From Euptelea pleiosperma (Eukaryota > Streptophyta > Magnoliopsida > Ranunculales > Eupteleaceae): a stretch of DNA of 64,000 nucleotides. Each line of letters begins with the position of its first letter. The first letter of the stretch is position 1. Of this stretch, positions 1 through 9,563 are shown one piece after another. Both the position numbers and the translations under genes were made by a program. The notes below the pieces were generated by a model that saw only the letters and a program-made list of their open reading frames with translations, ran no database searches and was not told where the DNA came from. The stretch lies in the NCBI GenBank assembly GCA_035048495.1, contig CM068545.1:44138450-44202449 (forward strand). Direction: 5' to 3'.

Positions 1-3
1 CTT

Positions 4-2415
4 TAATTGGACTCAATTTGTTTGTTACATTCCTAAGCCTATAATTACTTTCTTTTTCGCAATCGGACTTCGTAATTTGACTCAATATCTTCTATTACAA
101 TTGTTTCAACACATTTGAAGTGTTGGAACAAGATTCGGGACTGTCGGAACAGGTTTACCGCATTCGTGCGTCAATGACTCTAATTGGACTCAGTTTGTGC
201 GTTACATTCCCAAGCTTATAACTAGTTTCATTTGCACAATCGGATCTCGTAATTTGACTTAATATCTTCCATTACAATTGTTTCAACACATTTGAACTGT
301 TGAAAAAAGATTCGGGACAGTCGGAACAAGTTTGCTCCATTCGTTCGTCAATGTCTCTAATTGGACTCAGATTGGGTGTTACATTCCTAAGCCTATAATT
401 ACTGACTTTTTCGCAACCAGACTTCGTAATTTCACTCAATATCTTCTATTAGAATTGTTTTAACACATTTGAAGTGTTAGAACAAGATTCGGGACTATAG
501 GAACAAGTTTGTCCCATTCGTGCATCAATGACTCTAATTGGACTCAGTTTGTGCTTCACATTCCAAAGCTTATAACTAGTGAGTTTTGCACAACCGGACC
601 TCGTAATTTGACTCAATCTCTTCCATTGTAATTGTTTCAACACATTTGAAGTGTTGGAACAAGATTCGGGACAATCGGAACAAGTTTGTTATTGACTTTT
701 TCACAACCGGACTTCGTAATTTGACTCAATATCTTCTATTATAATTGTTTTAACACATTTGAAGTGTTGGAACAAGAATCGGGATAGTTGAAACAAGTTT
801 GTTCCATCCGTGCGTCAATGACTCTAATTGGACTCAGTTTGGTTGTTACATTCCGAAGCCTATAACTAGTGACTTTTGTGCAACCGGACATCGTAATTTG
901 ACTCAAACTCTTCCATTACTATTGTTTCAACACATTTGAAGTGTTTGAAAAAGATTCGGCACAGTCGCAACAATTTTGCTCCATCAGTGCGTCAATGTCT
1001 CTATTTGGACTCAGTTTGTGTGTTACATTCCGAAGCCTATAACTAGTGACTTTTTCGCAACCGGACCCTGTAATTTGACTCAAACTCTTCCATTACTATT
1101 GTTTCAAAACATTTGAAGTGTATGAACAAGATTTGGGACAGTCGAAAGAAGTTTGCTCCATCCGTTCGTCAATGTCTCTAATTGGACTCAATTTGTGTGT
1201 TACATTCCTAAGCCTATAATTACTTACTTTTTCGCAATCGGAATCCGTAATTTGACTCAATATCTTCTATTACAATTGTTTTAACGCATTTGATGTGTTG
1301 GAACAAGATTCGGGACTGTCGGAACAAGTTTACCCCATTCGTGCGTAAATGACTCCAATTGCACTCAGTTTGTGCGTTACATTCCCAAGCTTATAACTAG
1401 TGACTTTTGCACAACCGGACCTCGTAATTTGACTCAATATCTTCCATTACAATTGTTTTAACACATTTGAACTGTTGAAAAAAGATTCGGGACAGTCGGA
1501 ACAAGTTTGCTCCATTCGTTCGTCAATGTCTCTAATTGGACTCGGTTTGGGTGTTACATTCCTAAGCCTATAATTACTGACTTTTTCGTATCCGGACTTC
1601 GTATTTTGGCTCAATATCTTCTATTAGAATTGTTTTAACACATTTGAAGTATTGAACAAGATTCGGGACTGTCGGAACAAGTTTGCCCCATTCGTGCGTC
1701 AATGACTCTAATTGGACTCAGTTTGTGCGTTACATTCCTTAGCTTATAACTAGTGACTTTTTCACAACCGGACCTCGTAATTTGACTCAATATCTTCTAT
1801 TACAATTGTTTTAACACATTTGAAGACTTGGAACAAGATTCGGGACAGTCGGAACAAGTTTGCTCCGTTCGTGCGTCAATGACTATAATTGGACTCAGTT
1901 TGTGCGTTACACTCCTAAGCTTATAACAAGTGACTTTTTCGCAACCGGATCTCGTAATTTGACTCAATCTGTTCCATTGCAATTGTTTCAACACATTTAA
2001 AGTCTTGGAACAAGATTCGGGACAATCGAAACAAGTTTGCTCCATCCGTGCGTCAATGTCTCTAATTGGACTCAGTTTGTTTGTTACATTCCGAAGCCTA
2101 TAACTAGTGACTTTTGTGCAACCGGACCTCGAATTTGACTCAAACTCTTCTATTACTAATGTTTCAACACATTTGCAGTGTTTGAAAAAGATTCGGGACA
2201 GTCGAAACAATTTTGCTCCATCCGTGCGTCAATGTCGCTAATTGGACTCAGTTTGTGTGTTACATTCCGAAGCCTATAACTAGTGACTTTTTCGCAACCG
2301 GACCCCGTAATTTGACTCAAACTCTTCCATTACTATTATTTCAACACATTTGAAGTGTTGGAACAAGATTTAGGACAGTCGGAAGAAGTTTGCTCCATCC
2401 GTTCGTCAACGTCTT
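4..2415 (+). repeat. Higher-order repeat unit, copy 1 (2,412 bp; reference copy)
   Basis: Position 4 recurs at 2416 and 4828, so the unit is 2,412 bp: 13 full monomers plus one 113-bp remnant. Monomers within the unit differ clearly, whereas the same monomer in successive units is nearly identical, which defines a higher-order repeat. Diagnostic variants include GGTTTACCGC (monomer 1), AACTGTTGAAAAAAG (2 and 9), CTATTAGAATTG (3 and 10), TTTTGTGCAACC (6 and 13) and GAAGAAGTTTGC (14). Monomers 1,2,3,6,7 resemble 8,9,10,13,14 in order, so the unit looks like a duplicated 7-monomer block; correspondence is blurred only around 4/5 versus 11/12, where the truncation lies. Confidence 0.92.
535..824 (+). 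repeat. Interval holding the truncated monomer (haplotype a)
   Basis: Anchor spacing here is 290 bp instead of 177, so one full monomer is followed by a 113-bp remnant. About 64 bp, including the anchor motif, is missing at the junction GTTTGTTATTGAC near 690. The same junction recurs near 3102, 5513, 18342, 34171, 40934, 48872, 58228, 60632 and 63039, so it is inherited with the higher-order unit and works as a phase marker. A second version (haplotype b) reads GTTATAGACTTTT and continues into CTCGATATATTTTATTA; it appears near 26232, 28642, 31763, 38524, 44229, 46463 and 52165. Confidence 0.9.
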
Positions 2416-4827
2416 TAATTGGACTCAATTTGTTTGTTACATTCCTAAGCCTATAATTACTTTCTTTTTCGCAATCGGACTTCGTAATTTGACTCAATAT
2501 CTTCTATTACAATTGTTTCAACACATTTGAAGTGTTGGAACAAGATTCGGGACTGTCGGAACAGGTTTACCGCATTCGTGCGTCAATGACCCTAATTGGA
2601 CTCAGTTTGTGCGTTACATTCCCAAGCTTATAACTAGTTTCATTTGCACAATCGGATCTCGTAATTTGACTTAATATCTTCCATTACAATTGTTTCAACA
2701 CATTTGAACTGTTGAAAAAAGATTCGGGACAGTCGGAACAAGTTTGCTCCATTCGTTCGTCAATGTTTCTAATTGGACTCAGATTGGGTGTTACATTCCT
2801 AAGCCTATAATTACTGACTTTTTCGCAACCAGACTTCGTAATTTCACTCAATATCTTCTATTAGAATTGTTTTAACACATTTGAAGTGTTAGAACAAGAT
2901 TCGGGACTATAGGAACAAGTTTGTCCCATTCGTGCATCAATGACTCTAATTGGACTCAGTTTGTGCTTCACATTCCAAAGCTTATAACTAGTGAGTTTTG
3001 CACAACCGGACCTCGTAATTTGACTCAATCTCTTCCATTGTAATTGTTTCAACACATTTGAAGTGTTGGAACAAGATTCGGGACAATCGGAACAAGTTTG
3101 TTATTGACTTTTTCACAACCGGACTTCGTAATTTGACTCAATATCTTCTATTATAATTGTTTTAACACATTTGAAGTGTTGGAACAAGAATCGGGATAGT
3201 TGAAACAAGTTTGTTCCATCCGTGCGGTAATGACTCTAATTGGACTCAGTTTGGTTGTTACATTCCGAAGCCTATAACTAGTGACTTTTGTGCAACCGGA
3301 CATCGTAATTTGACTCAAACTCTTCCATTACTATTGTTTCAACACATTTGAAGTGTTTGAAAAAGATTCGGGACAGTCGCAACAATTTTGCTCCATCCGT
3401 GCGTCAATGTCTCTATTTGGACTCAGTTTGTGTGTTACATTCCGAAGCCTATAACTAGTGACTTTTTCGCAACCGGACCCTGTAATTTGACTCAAACTCT
3501 TCCATTACTATTGTTTCAAAACATTTGAAGTGTATGAACAAGATTTGGGACAGTCGAAAGAAGTTTGCTCCATCCGTTCGTCAATGTCTCTAATTGGACT
3601 CAATTTGTGTGTTACATTCCTAAGCCTATAATTACTTACTTTTTCGCAATCGAAATCCGTAATTTGACTCAATATCTTCTATTACAATTGTTTTAACGCA
3701 TTTGATGTGTTGGAACAAGATTCGGGACTGTCGGAACAAGTTTACCCATTCGTGCGTAAATGACTCCAATTGCACTCAGTTTGTGCGTTACATTCCCAAG
3801 CTTATAACTAGTGACTTCTGCACAACCGGACCTCGTAATTTGACTCAATATCTTCCATTACAATTGTTTTAACACATTTGAACTGTTGAAAAAAGATTCG
3901 GGACAGTCGAAACAAGTTTGCTCCATTCGTTCGTCAATGTCTCTAATTGGACTCAGTTTGGGTGTTACATTCCTAAGCCTATAATTACTGACTTTTTCGT
4001 ATCCGGACTTCGTATTTTGGCTCAATATCTTCTATTAGAATTGTTTTAACACATTTGAAGTATTGAACAAGATTCGGGACTGTCGGAACAAGTTTGCCCC
4101 ATTCGTGCGTCAATGACTCTAATTGGACTCAGTTTGTGCGTTACATTCCTTAGCTTATAACTAGTGACTTTTTCACAACCGGACCTCGTAATTTGACTCA
4201 ATATCTTCTATTACAATTGTTTTAACACATTTGAAGACTTGGAACAAGATTCGGGACAGTCGGAACAAGTTTGCTTCGTTCGTGCGTCAATGACTATAAT
4301 TGGACTCAGTTTGTGCGTTACACTCCTAAGCTTATAACAAGTGTCTTTTTCGCAACCGGATCTCGTAATTTGACTCAATCTGTTCCATTGCAATTGTTTC
4401 AACACATTTAAAGTCTTGGAACAAGATTCGGGACAATCGAAACAAGTTTCCTCCATCCGTGCGTCAATGTCTCTAATTGGACTCAGTTTGTTTGTTACAT
4501 TCCGAAGCCTATAACTAGTGACTTTTGTGCAACCGGACCTCGTAATTTGACTCAAACTCTTCTATTACTAATGTTTCAACACATTTGCAGTGTTTGAAAA
4601 AGATTCGGGACAGTCGAAACAATTTTGCTCCATCCGTGCGTCAATGTCGCTAATTGGACTCAGTTTGTGTGTTACATTCCGAAGCCTATAACTAGTGACT
4701 TTTTCGCAACCGGACCCCGTAATTTGACTCAAACTCTTCCATTACTATTATTTCAACACATTTGAAGTGTTGGAACAAGATTTAGGACAGTCGGAAGAAG
4801 TTTGCTCCATCCGTTCGTCAACGTCTT
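2416..4827 (+). repeat. Higher-order repeat unit, copy 2
   Basis: This is the same 14-part monomer order as the first unit with only scattered single-base differences, for example GGGACAG near 3370 against GGCACAG near 958. The truncated monomer recurs in phase near 3102. Confidence 0.92.
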
Positions 4828-6036
4828 TAATTGGACTCAATTTGTTTGTTACATTCCTAAGCCTATAATTACTTTCTTTTTCGCAATCGGACTTCGTAAT
4901 TTGACTCAATATCTTCTATTACAATTGTTTCAACACATTTGAAGTGTTGGAACAAGATTCGGGACTGTCGGAACAGGTTTACCGCATTCGTGCGTCAATG
5001 ACCCTAATTGGACTCAGTTTGTGCGTTACATTCCCAAGCTTATAACTAGTTTCATTTGCACAATCGGATCTCGTAATTTGACTTAATATCTTCCATTACA
5101 ATTATTTCAACACATTTGAACTGTTGAAAAAAGATTCGGGACAGTCGGAACAAGTTTGCTCCATTCGTTCGTCAATGTCTCTAATTGGACTCAGATTGGG
5201 TGTTACATTCCTAAGCCTATAATTACTGACTTTTTCGCAACCAGACTTCGTAATTTCACTCAATATCTTCTATTAGAATTGTTTTAACACATTTGAAGTG
5301 TTAGAACAAGATTCGGGACTATAGGAACAAGTTTGTCCCATTCGTGCATCAATGACTCTAATTGGACTCAGTTTGTGCTTCACATTCCAAACCTTATAAC
5401 TAGTGAGTTTTGCACAACCGGACCTCGTAATTTGACTCAATCTCTTCCATTTTAATTGTTTCAACGCATTTGAAGTGTTGGAACAAGATTCGGGACAATC
5501 GGAACAAGTTTGTTATTGACTTTTTCACAACCGGACTTCGTAATTTGACTCAATATCTTCTATTATAATTGTTTTAACACATTTGAAGTGTTGGAACAAG
5601 AATCGGGATAGTTGAAACAAGTTTGTTCCATCCGTGTGTCAATGACTCTAATTGGACTCAGTTTGGTTGTTACATTCCGAAGCCTATAACTAGTGACTTT
5701 TGTGCAACCGGACATCGTAATTTGACTCAAACTCTTCCATTACTATTGTTTCAACACATTTGAAGTGTTTGAAAAAGATTCGGGACAGTCGCAACAATTT
5801 TGCTCCATCCGTGCGTCAATGTCTCTATTTGGACTCAGTTTGTGTGTTACATTCCGAAGCCTATAACTAGTGACTTTTTCGCAACCGGACCCTATAATTT
5901 GACTCAAACTCTTCCATTTGAAGTGTTGGAACAAGATTCGGGACTGTCGGAACAGGTTTACCGCATTCGTGCGTCAATGACACTAATTGGACTCAGTTTG
6001 TGCGTTACATTCCCAAGCTTATAACTAGTTTCATTT
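4828..6036 (+). repeat. Higher-order repeat copy 3, interrupted, with internal junction at ~5915
   Basis: The unit follows the reference order through the seventh monomer and then switches at CTTCCATTTGAAGTG (5911-5925) into sequence normally found in the first monomer of the next unit. The jump removes 1,433 bp relative to the reference, that is eight monomers plus 17 bp. The extra 17 bp lies between two CATT repeats, suggesting a microhomology deletion together with an in-register exchange. The block ends 120 bp further on, at the retrotransposon insertion. Confidence 0.85.
6032..6036. repeat. Target-site duplication, left copy (CATTT)
   Basis: CATTT directly precedes the LTR terminus TGTCACG at 6037 and is repeated directly after the other terminus at 17877-17881. 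Uninterrupted satellite elsewhere (around 2640) reads ACTAGTTTCATTTGCACAAT, the expected empty site. A 5-bp duplication is typical of Ty3/gypsy integrase. Confidence 0.95.
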
Positions 6037-7326
6037 TGTCACGCCCCGAACCCGGGTATCCAGATTCGACCCGAAAAGTTCATGGGACGACCCGTAACCT
6101 GAGTTTGAAGGTGATCTATGAATGATCCCCAATGGTCCACATGATGTAGTTAGACCATCAAGGCTCACTCCACAAACAAGAAACAAATCGATGTTCAAGC
6201 GTTAATGGCCCTAAAATAATCCTATGTGAGATTCAGTTATAAGGGGATATTTAAGTACGTTCTCTAATCGTAAAATCATGTCCGATTGATTCAATTAAGC
6301 AATAGGGTTGTATTCATCTTTGTCCAATTATGTAATCATAATCAACTTAATAAATCCACTAAGGTTAAGTAAAAAAAATCAACACAGATCAAAAAGTTCA
6401 CAAAGTCAAACTAGGTCAATTAAGTCAAGAGAATCAAAAGAAAGTTGAATCGATCGATCGGGTGTCATAAGGTTAACCATAATTCTACTCGAGGAGTTAA
6501 AATCAGTAATAAGCATATCCATTGTAGAAAATGGGCATTAAATCAACTAAGTATGGGGAAAAGAGGGTGAGAACATGCTCTCAATCAAAGGCATACATGC
6601 CCGAAAAAATAAATAACTAATGTCTTAAAATGATCAATAAAGTCTCTTTCAAAGTGTGGGATCGACTCCCAAATCATCGCCGGTCTCTTCAAGTAAACTG
6701 GAGTCATCCGTCTCAAAATCCTCCCACGCACCTGGCTCCTCAAAATCTGAAATGATATCGGTGTAACACCGTGAGCCGAGGCCCAGTAATACAACAGTGT
6801 GTATGGTATGATATCATACTATACAAGATTTTAATCAAGACGTGTATCTCAATCATATGATAAGGATGACATAAAAGTGAAGGTAAATGCAAGGTGAGTG
6901 CAGGATGCACATGCAACTAGTACCCAAAACCACATAGGGTCTCCATCTCCTTCCCGCACTGGGAGCAGTCTCATCGACCCATCTGCAGGATATAATAACG
7001 TCTGGGGCCTTTCACCCTAGGGTACCGAACCCTGATTAATTGATAAAATCAATATAAACGTATATAATATACTTCAACCCCGTTCCCTTATGCATCCCCT
7101 ATATGAAATGATGTAATGATCATAGTATGACACTAGGGTTACATGGCATAAACACATTTATTTAACATTTAATAAGAAAAAAAAATGAACACATTAACAT
7201 CAAAAGTAATGATATGAATAGAACTAAAATTAAATAACATTAATAACCTGTAAACAATCATCAAATATCACGACTAAGACGGATAGACAATACTAGTGGG
7301 AACCATAAGAGAATCCAACACTCAAT

Positions 7327-7423
7327 GGTCGAACCCTATGAGGGATCCATGACACAAGGTCGAACCCTAAAGAGGGATCCAAGACACTTGGCCGAACCCT
7401 ATGAGGGATCCAAGACACATGGG
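7327..7423 (-). repeat. Short tandem minirepeat in the 3' LTR
   Basis: Three imperfect ~30-bp units each contain CGAACCCTA followed by GAGGGATCCA and a GACAC tail. The diverged solo LTR has the same unit (GGATCCCTCATAGGGTTCG on the opposite strand) in more copies, so the minirepeat predates the split of the two LTR families. Confidence 0.8.
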
Positions 7424-7544
7424 TGGAATCCCAATGCACACAAGTCTAAGTCAAACAACAAGGTTAAAACCTTAATAGTTAATAATCATGACCCATTAAT
7501 AATTAATATATATATATATATATTTTTTTTATAAAAAAACTGTA

Positions 7545-8455
7545 CTGTATTATAAAAATCATAACTAAATAAATATTAATTAGAAAAATATAAACTCAAT
7601 GGATTTAAAAACTAGATTCACATAAGTTTTTAGGAAAAATAAATAAAAAATTTTGAGATTCAAAATATGGGTCGAAACCCTTAATAAAGTGAGCCGGACA
7701 GAATCTGAAATTTTGGATTTTATAAAAAAGTTCCGTACATTTAAAAAATTATAACTTAATCAATATAAATCAGAAAAATACAAACTCAAAGGTTCTAGAA
7801 ACTAGATTGACATAGGTATCTATGAAAAATAATTAGAAAAATATTTAGGTTAAAAATATATATCGAAATCCCAAGTTATATGGACCGTGCAAAATCTGAA
7901 ATTCTGGGTTTTACAGAAAAGTCCAGTACGTTTGAAAAATCATAACTTAATAAATATAAATATGAAAAATATAAACTCAAAGGTTATAGAATCTAGATTA
8001 ATAGAGGTATCTGGGAAAAATAAGTAGAAAAATATTTAGATTAAAAATATAGATCGAAATCCCAAGTGAAGTGGACCGTGTAAAATCTAGAATTCTGGTT
8101 TTTTTGGTAAAGTCCAACAACTTAGAAAAATCATAACTTAATTAATACAAATGAGAAAAATAAAAACTTAAATGTTCTAGAAACTAGATTGATAGAGGTA
8201 TCTAGGAAAAATAATCATAAAAATATTTAGATTAAAAATATAGATCAAAATTCAAAGTAAAGTGGATCGTGTAAAATCTGGAATTCTGGTTTTTTTTGTA
8301 AAGTTTAACAATTTAGAAAAATTATAATTAAATAAATATAAATCCAAAAAATACAAACTAAATGGTTTTGAAAAATAGATTTATAGAGGTATTTAGAAAA
8401 AAATAATTATAAAAATATTTAAATCATAAAATTACAACAAAAATGATAAAGAACA
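7545..8455 (-). repeat. 191-bp tandem repeat array (5 copies) in the 3' LTR
   Basis: The motif ATAACTTAAT or a close variant recurs at 7561, 7751, 7942, 8133 and 8324, giving spacings of 190-191 bp. Each unit also contains GAAAAATA, CTAGATT, GAGGTAT, AAAATATTTA and a TCTGGAATTCTGG-like block. The copies differ by many substitutions, so this is an old, ordered array inside the LTR. The unit shows no obvious similarity to the 177-bp satellite. Confidence 0.88.
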
Positions 8456-8640
8456 TAGTAATTCGTTATAGGTACAAAAGAGACCATGGCCAAACCCATC
8501 ATAGTGGCCCAAAATAAAGATCAACTTAATAAGAATAAAGTAAATATTATTGAAATTAATTTATAATGAGTATCAATCATTATCTAATAAAAGAAAAACA
8601 AAATCTTGAAGAAAAACCAGTATAGAATGGATCAAACACA

Positions 8641-8648
8641 CTTACCTC
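8641..8648 (-). promoter_or_regulatory. Candidate splice donor in the 3' LTR (GAG|GTAAG)
   Basis: The minus strand reads CTTGAGGTAAGTG, a near-perfect plant 5' splice site, 227 bp downstream of the start of the TATA-like box. The diverged solo LTR has the same motif at exactly the same spacing. In the 5' LTR copy it would lie in the transcript leader. No partner acceptor was identified with confidence. Confidence 0.45.
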
Positions 8649-8862
8649 AAGGTTTATTGAACTTTAATGAAAATCAAAAGTTTCTTCAAATTTGAAAGTC
8701 GTCGGATCGTCCTCTCCTCGGAGTATGTTCTTCTAATCGAAGTCCCCGTCAATTCTCTCTTCTTGCTCGAGTGCGATCGATGCCCGGATTAAGATTTAAT
8801 GGAGCTTTCTCTATGCTTCGACGGAGTTGGGTTTGTGAAAACTTCTAAAGTTTTAGGGTTTT

Positions 8863-8872
8863 CATAAATAGG
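8863..8872 (-). promoter_or_regulatory. TATA-like box in the 3' LTR
   Basis: The minus strand reads CCTATTTATG within a stretch conserved in all three LTRs of the window (AACCCTAAA-type sequence on both sides). Position and conservation suggest the Pol II promoter of the LTR, with transcription starting about 30 bp downstream; this is inference from sequence only. Confidence 0.5.
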
Positions 8873-9514
8873 TTTAGGGAAGGTTTAGGGTTTCTATTTT
8901 GTTGAAATTCGTAACTATCAAAGGGATGACTTTTTCAACCCTTTAAAACTTATATTTTAGGCTAATTATGATTTAAAAATGGGCCCAAGGCCCATATGTA
9001 TCAATTAGGCCTCACTTAAGATTATTTATAAGCCCAAAAAGTCTCTAAAACATAAAATAATATTTCAAAACATTAGGTACATAATTATTAATATAATATA
9101 ACCTATGTAGCTTAATAATAAAGTCACACCACATACATCTCTCAGTCAGGGCACACCCCAATTAGGGTTTGGGCACCTACCTCACCAAATTGTCTAAAAC
9201 TTAACCTACACTTAGAGTTAGGTTCCCTAACTTGGTGGACCTCTCCTAGGGTTTAACTAGAATATGACTAATGATTTAAACACACACAATGATCAACACA
9301 ATGTAATAAATAAGCAAATATTCTAAATATTCTAAATACGATAAAAGTTAAAAATAAGCTATACGGCCTAAAATGACTCTAGTGTCCTAAACCAATTAGG
9401 TATAAGAGTTTATTAGGGTTTCAATTAATCATCTATAAGGTCAAGTAAACAAGTCAACATTGGTCAAATCTCATAAAAGTCAAAAATACCTTTGAAAAAG
9501 TTGAGGGTATTACA

Positions 9515-9530
9515 ACCTCTCCCCCTCAAA
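9515..9530 (-). other. Polypurine tract
   Basis: The minus strand reads TTGAGGGGGAGAGGT directly before the 3' LTR start TGTAATACCC. This is the expected place and composition for the RNase H-resistant primer of plus-strand DNA synthesis. Only 49 bp separate the LTR from the gag-pol stop codon. Confidence 0.9.
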
Positions 9531-9563
9531 AAAATTCTGTCCCGGAATTTAAAACTAATCACA

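Larger units (their letters stand above)
1..6036 (+). repeat. 177-bp satellite array, block 1
   Basis: Head-to-tail monomers with anchor motif TAATTGGACTCA recur at 4, 181, 358, 535, 825, 1002, 1179, 1356, 1533, 1709, 1886, 2063, 2239 and 2416, giving spacings of 176-177 bp apart from one 290-bp interval. Each monomer also carries conserved pieces such as GCAACCGGA, GTAATTTGACTCAA and GATTCGGGAC. All copies lie in the same orientation. The length falls in the usual class of plant centromere satellites (for example Arabidopsis CEN178, about 178 bp), but this sequence was not matched to any named family. A centromeric role is inferred from length, homogeneity and higher-order structure, not shown. 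No genes are present; the periodic small reading frames result from the monomer being 59 codons long. Confidence 0.97.
6037..9514 (-). repeat. 3' LTR of the intact element (left end)
   Basis: 3,478 bp, beginning TGTCACGCC and ending GGGTATTACA on the plus strand. Besides the tandem arrays, TATA-like box and splice donor listed separately, it holds a polar segment with the palindromic GGGCCCAAGGCCCAT near 8992-9006 and long AT-rich stretches. No gene is supported in it. Because both LTRs are copied from one template at insertion, the differences from the other LTR are all post-insertional. Confidence 0.95.

Noticed and set aside
449..643. Periodic minus-strand reading frames of 60-136 residues (here and dozens of copies such as 4211-4555, 19270-19614, 45340-45684)
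   Set aside because: The monomer is 177 bp, exactly 59 codons, so any open frame repeats from monomer to monomer. The frames have no recognisable domain and end wherever a variant monomer introduces a stop.
655..675. CENP-B-box-like sequence in the satellite (GTTGGAA ... CGGGA)
   Set aside because: Both sub-motifs occur, but they are separated by seven bases (GTTGGAACAAGATTCGGGA), so the essential TTCG-N4-A-NN-CGGG spacing is not met.
1..6036. CRISPR-like or other spaced direct-repeat array
   Set aside because: There are no unique spacers; the whole unit is repeated, and the associated elements are plant retrotransposons.
6649..6747. Acidic 32-codon frame (DFEEP...LGVDPTL) on the minus strand in the LTRs, equivalent to 55720-55818 plus strand in the solo LTR
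   Set aside because: The length and stop position are kept between families, but the solo copy has an internal stop and a frameshift just upstream, no ATG precedes it, and replacements outnumber silent changes.
6585..6794. 69-residue frame in each LTR (also 14947-15156), and 7325-7534 with its copy at 15687-15896
   Set aside because: They lie in LTR sequence; the corresponding frame in the solo LTR is broken, and the second follows the minirepeat and an AT tract. No coding signature.
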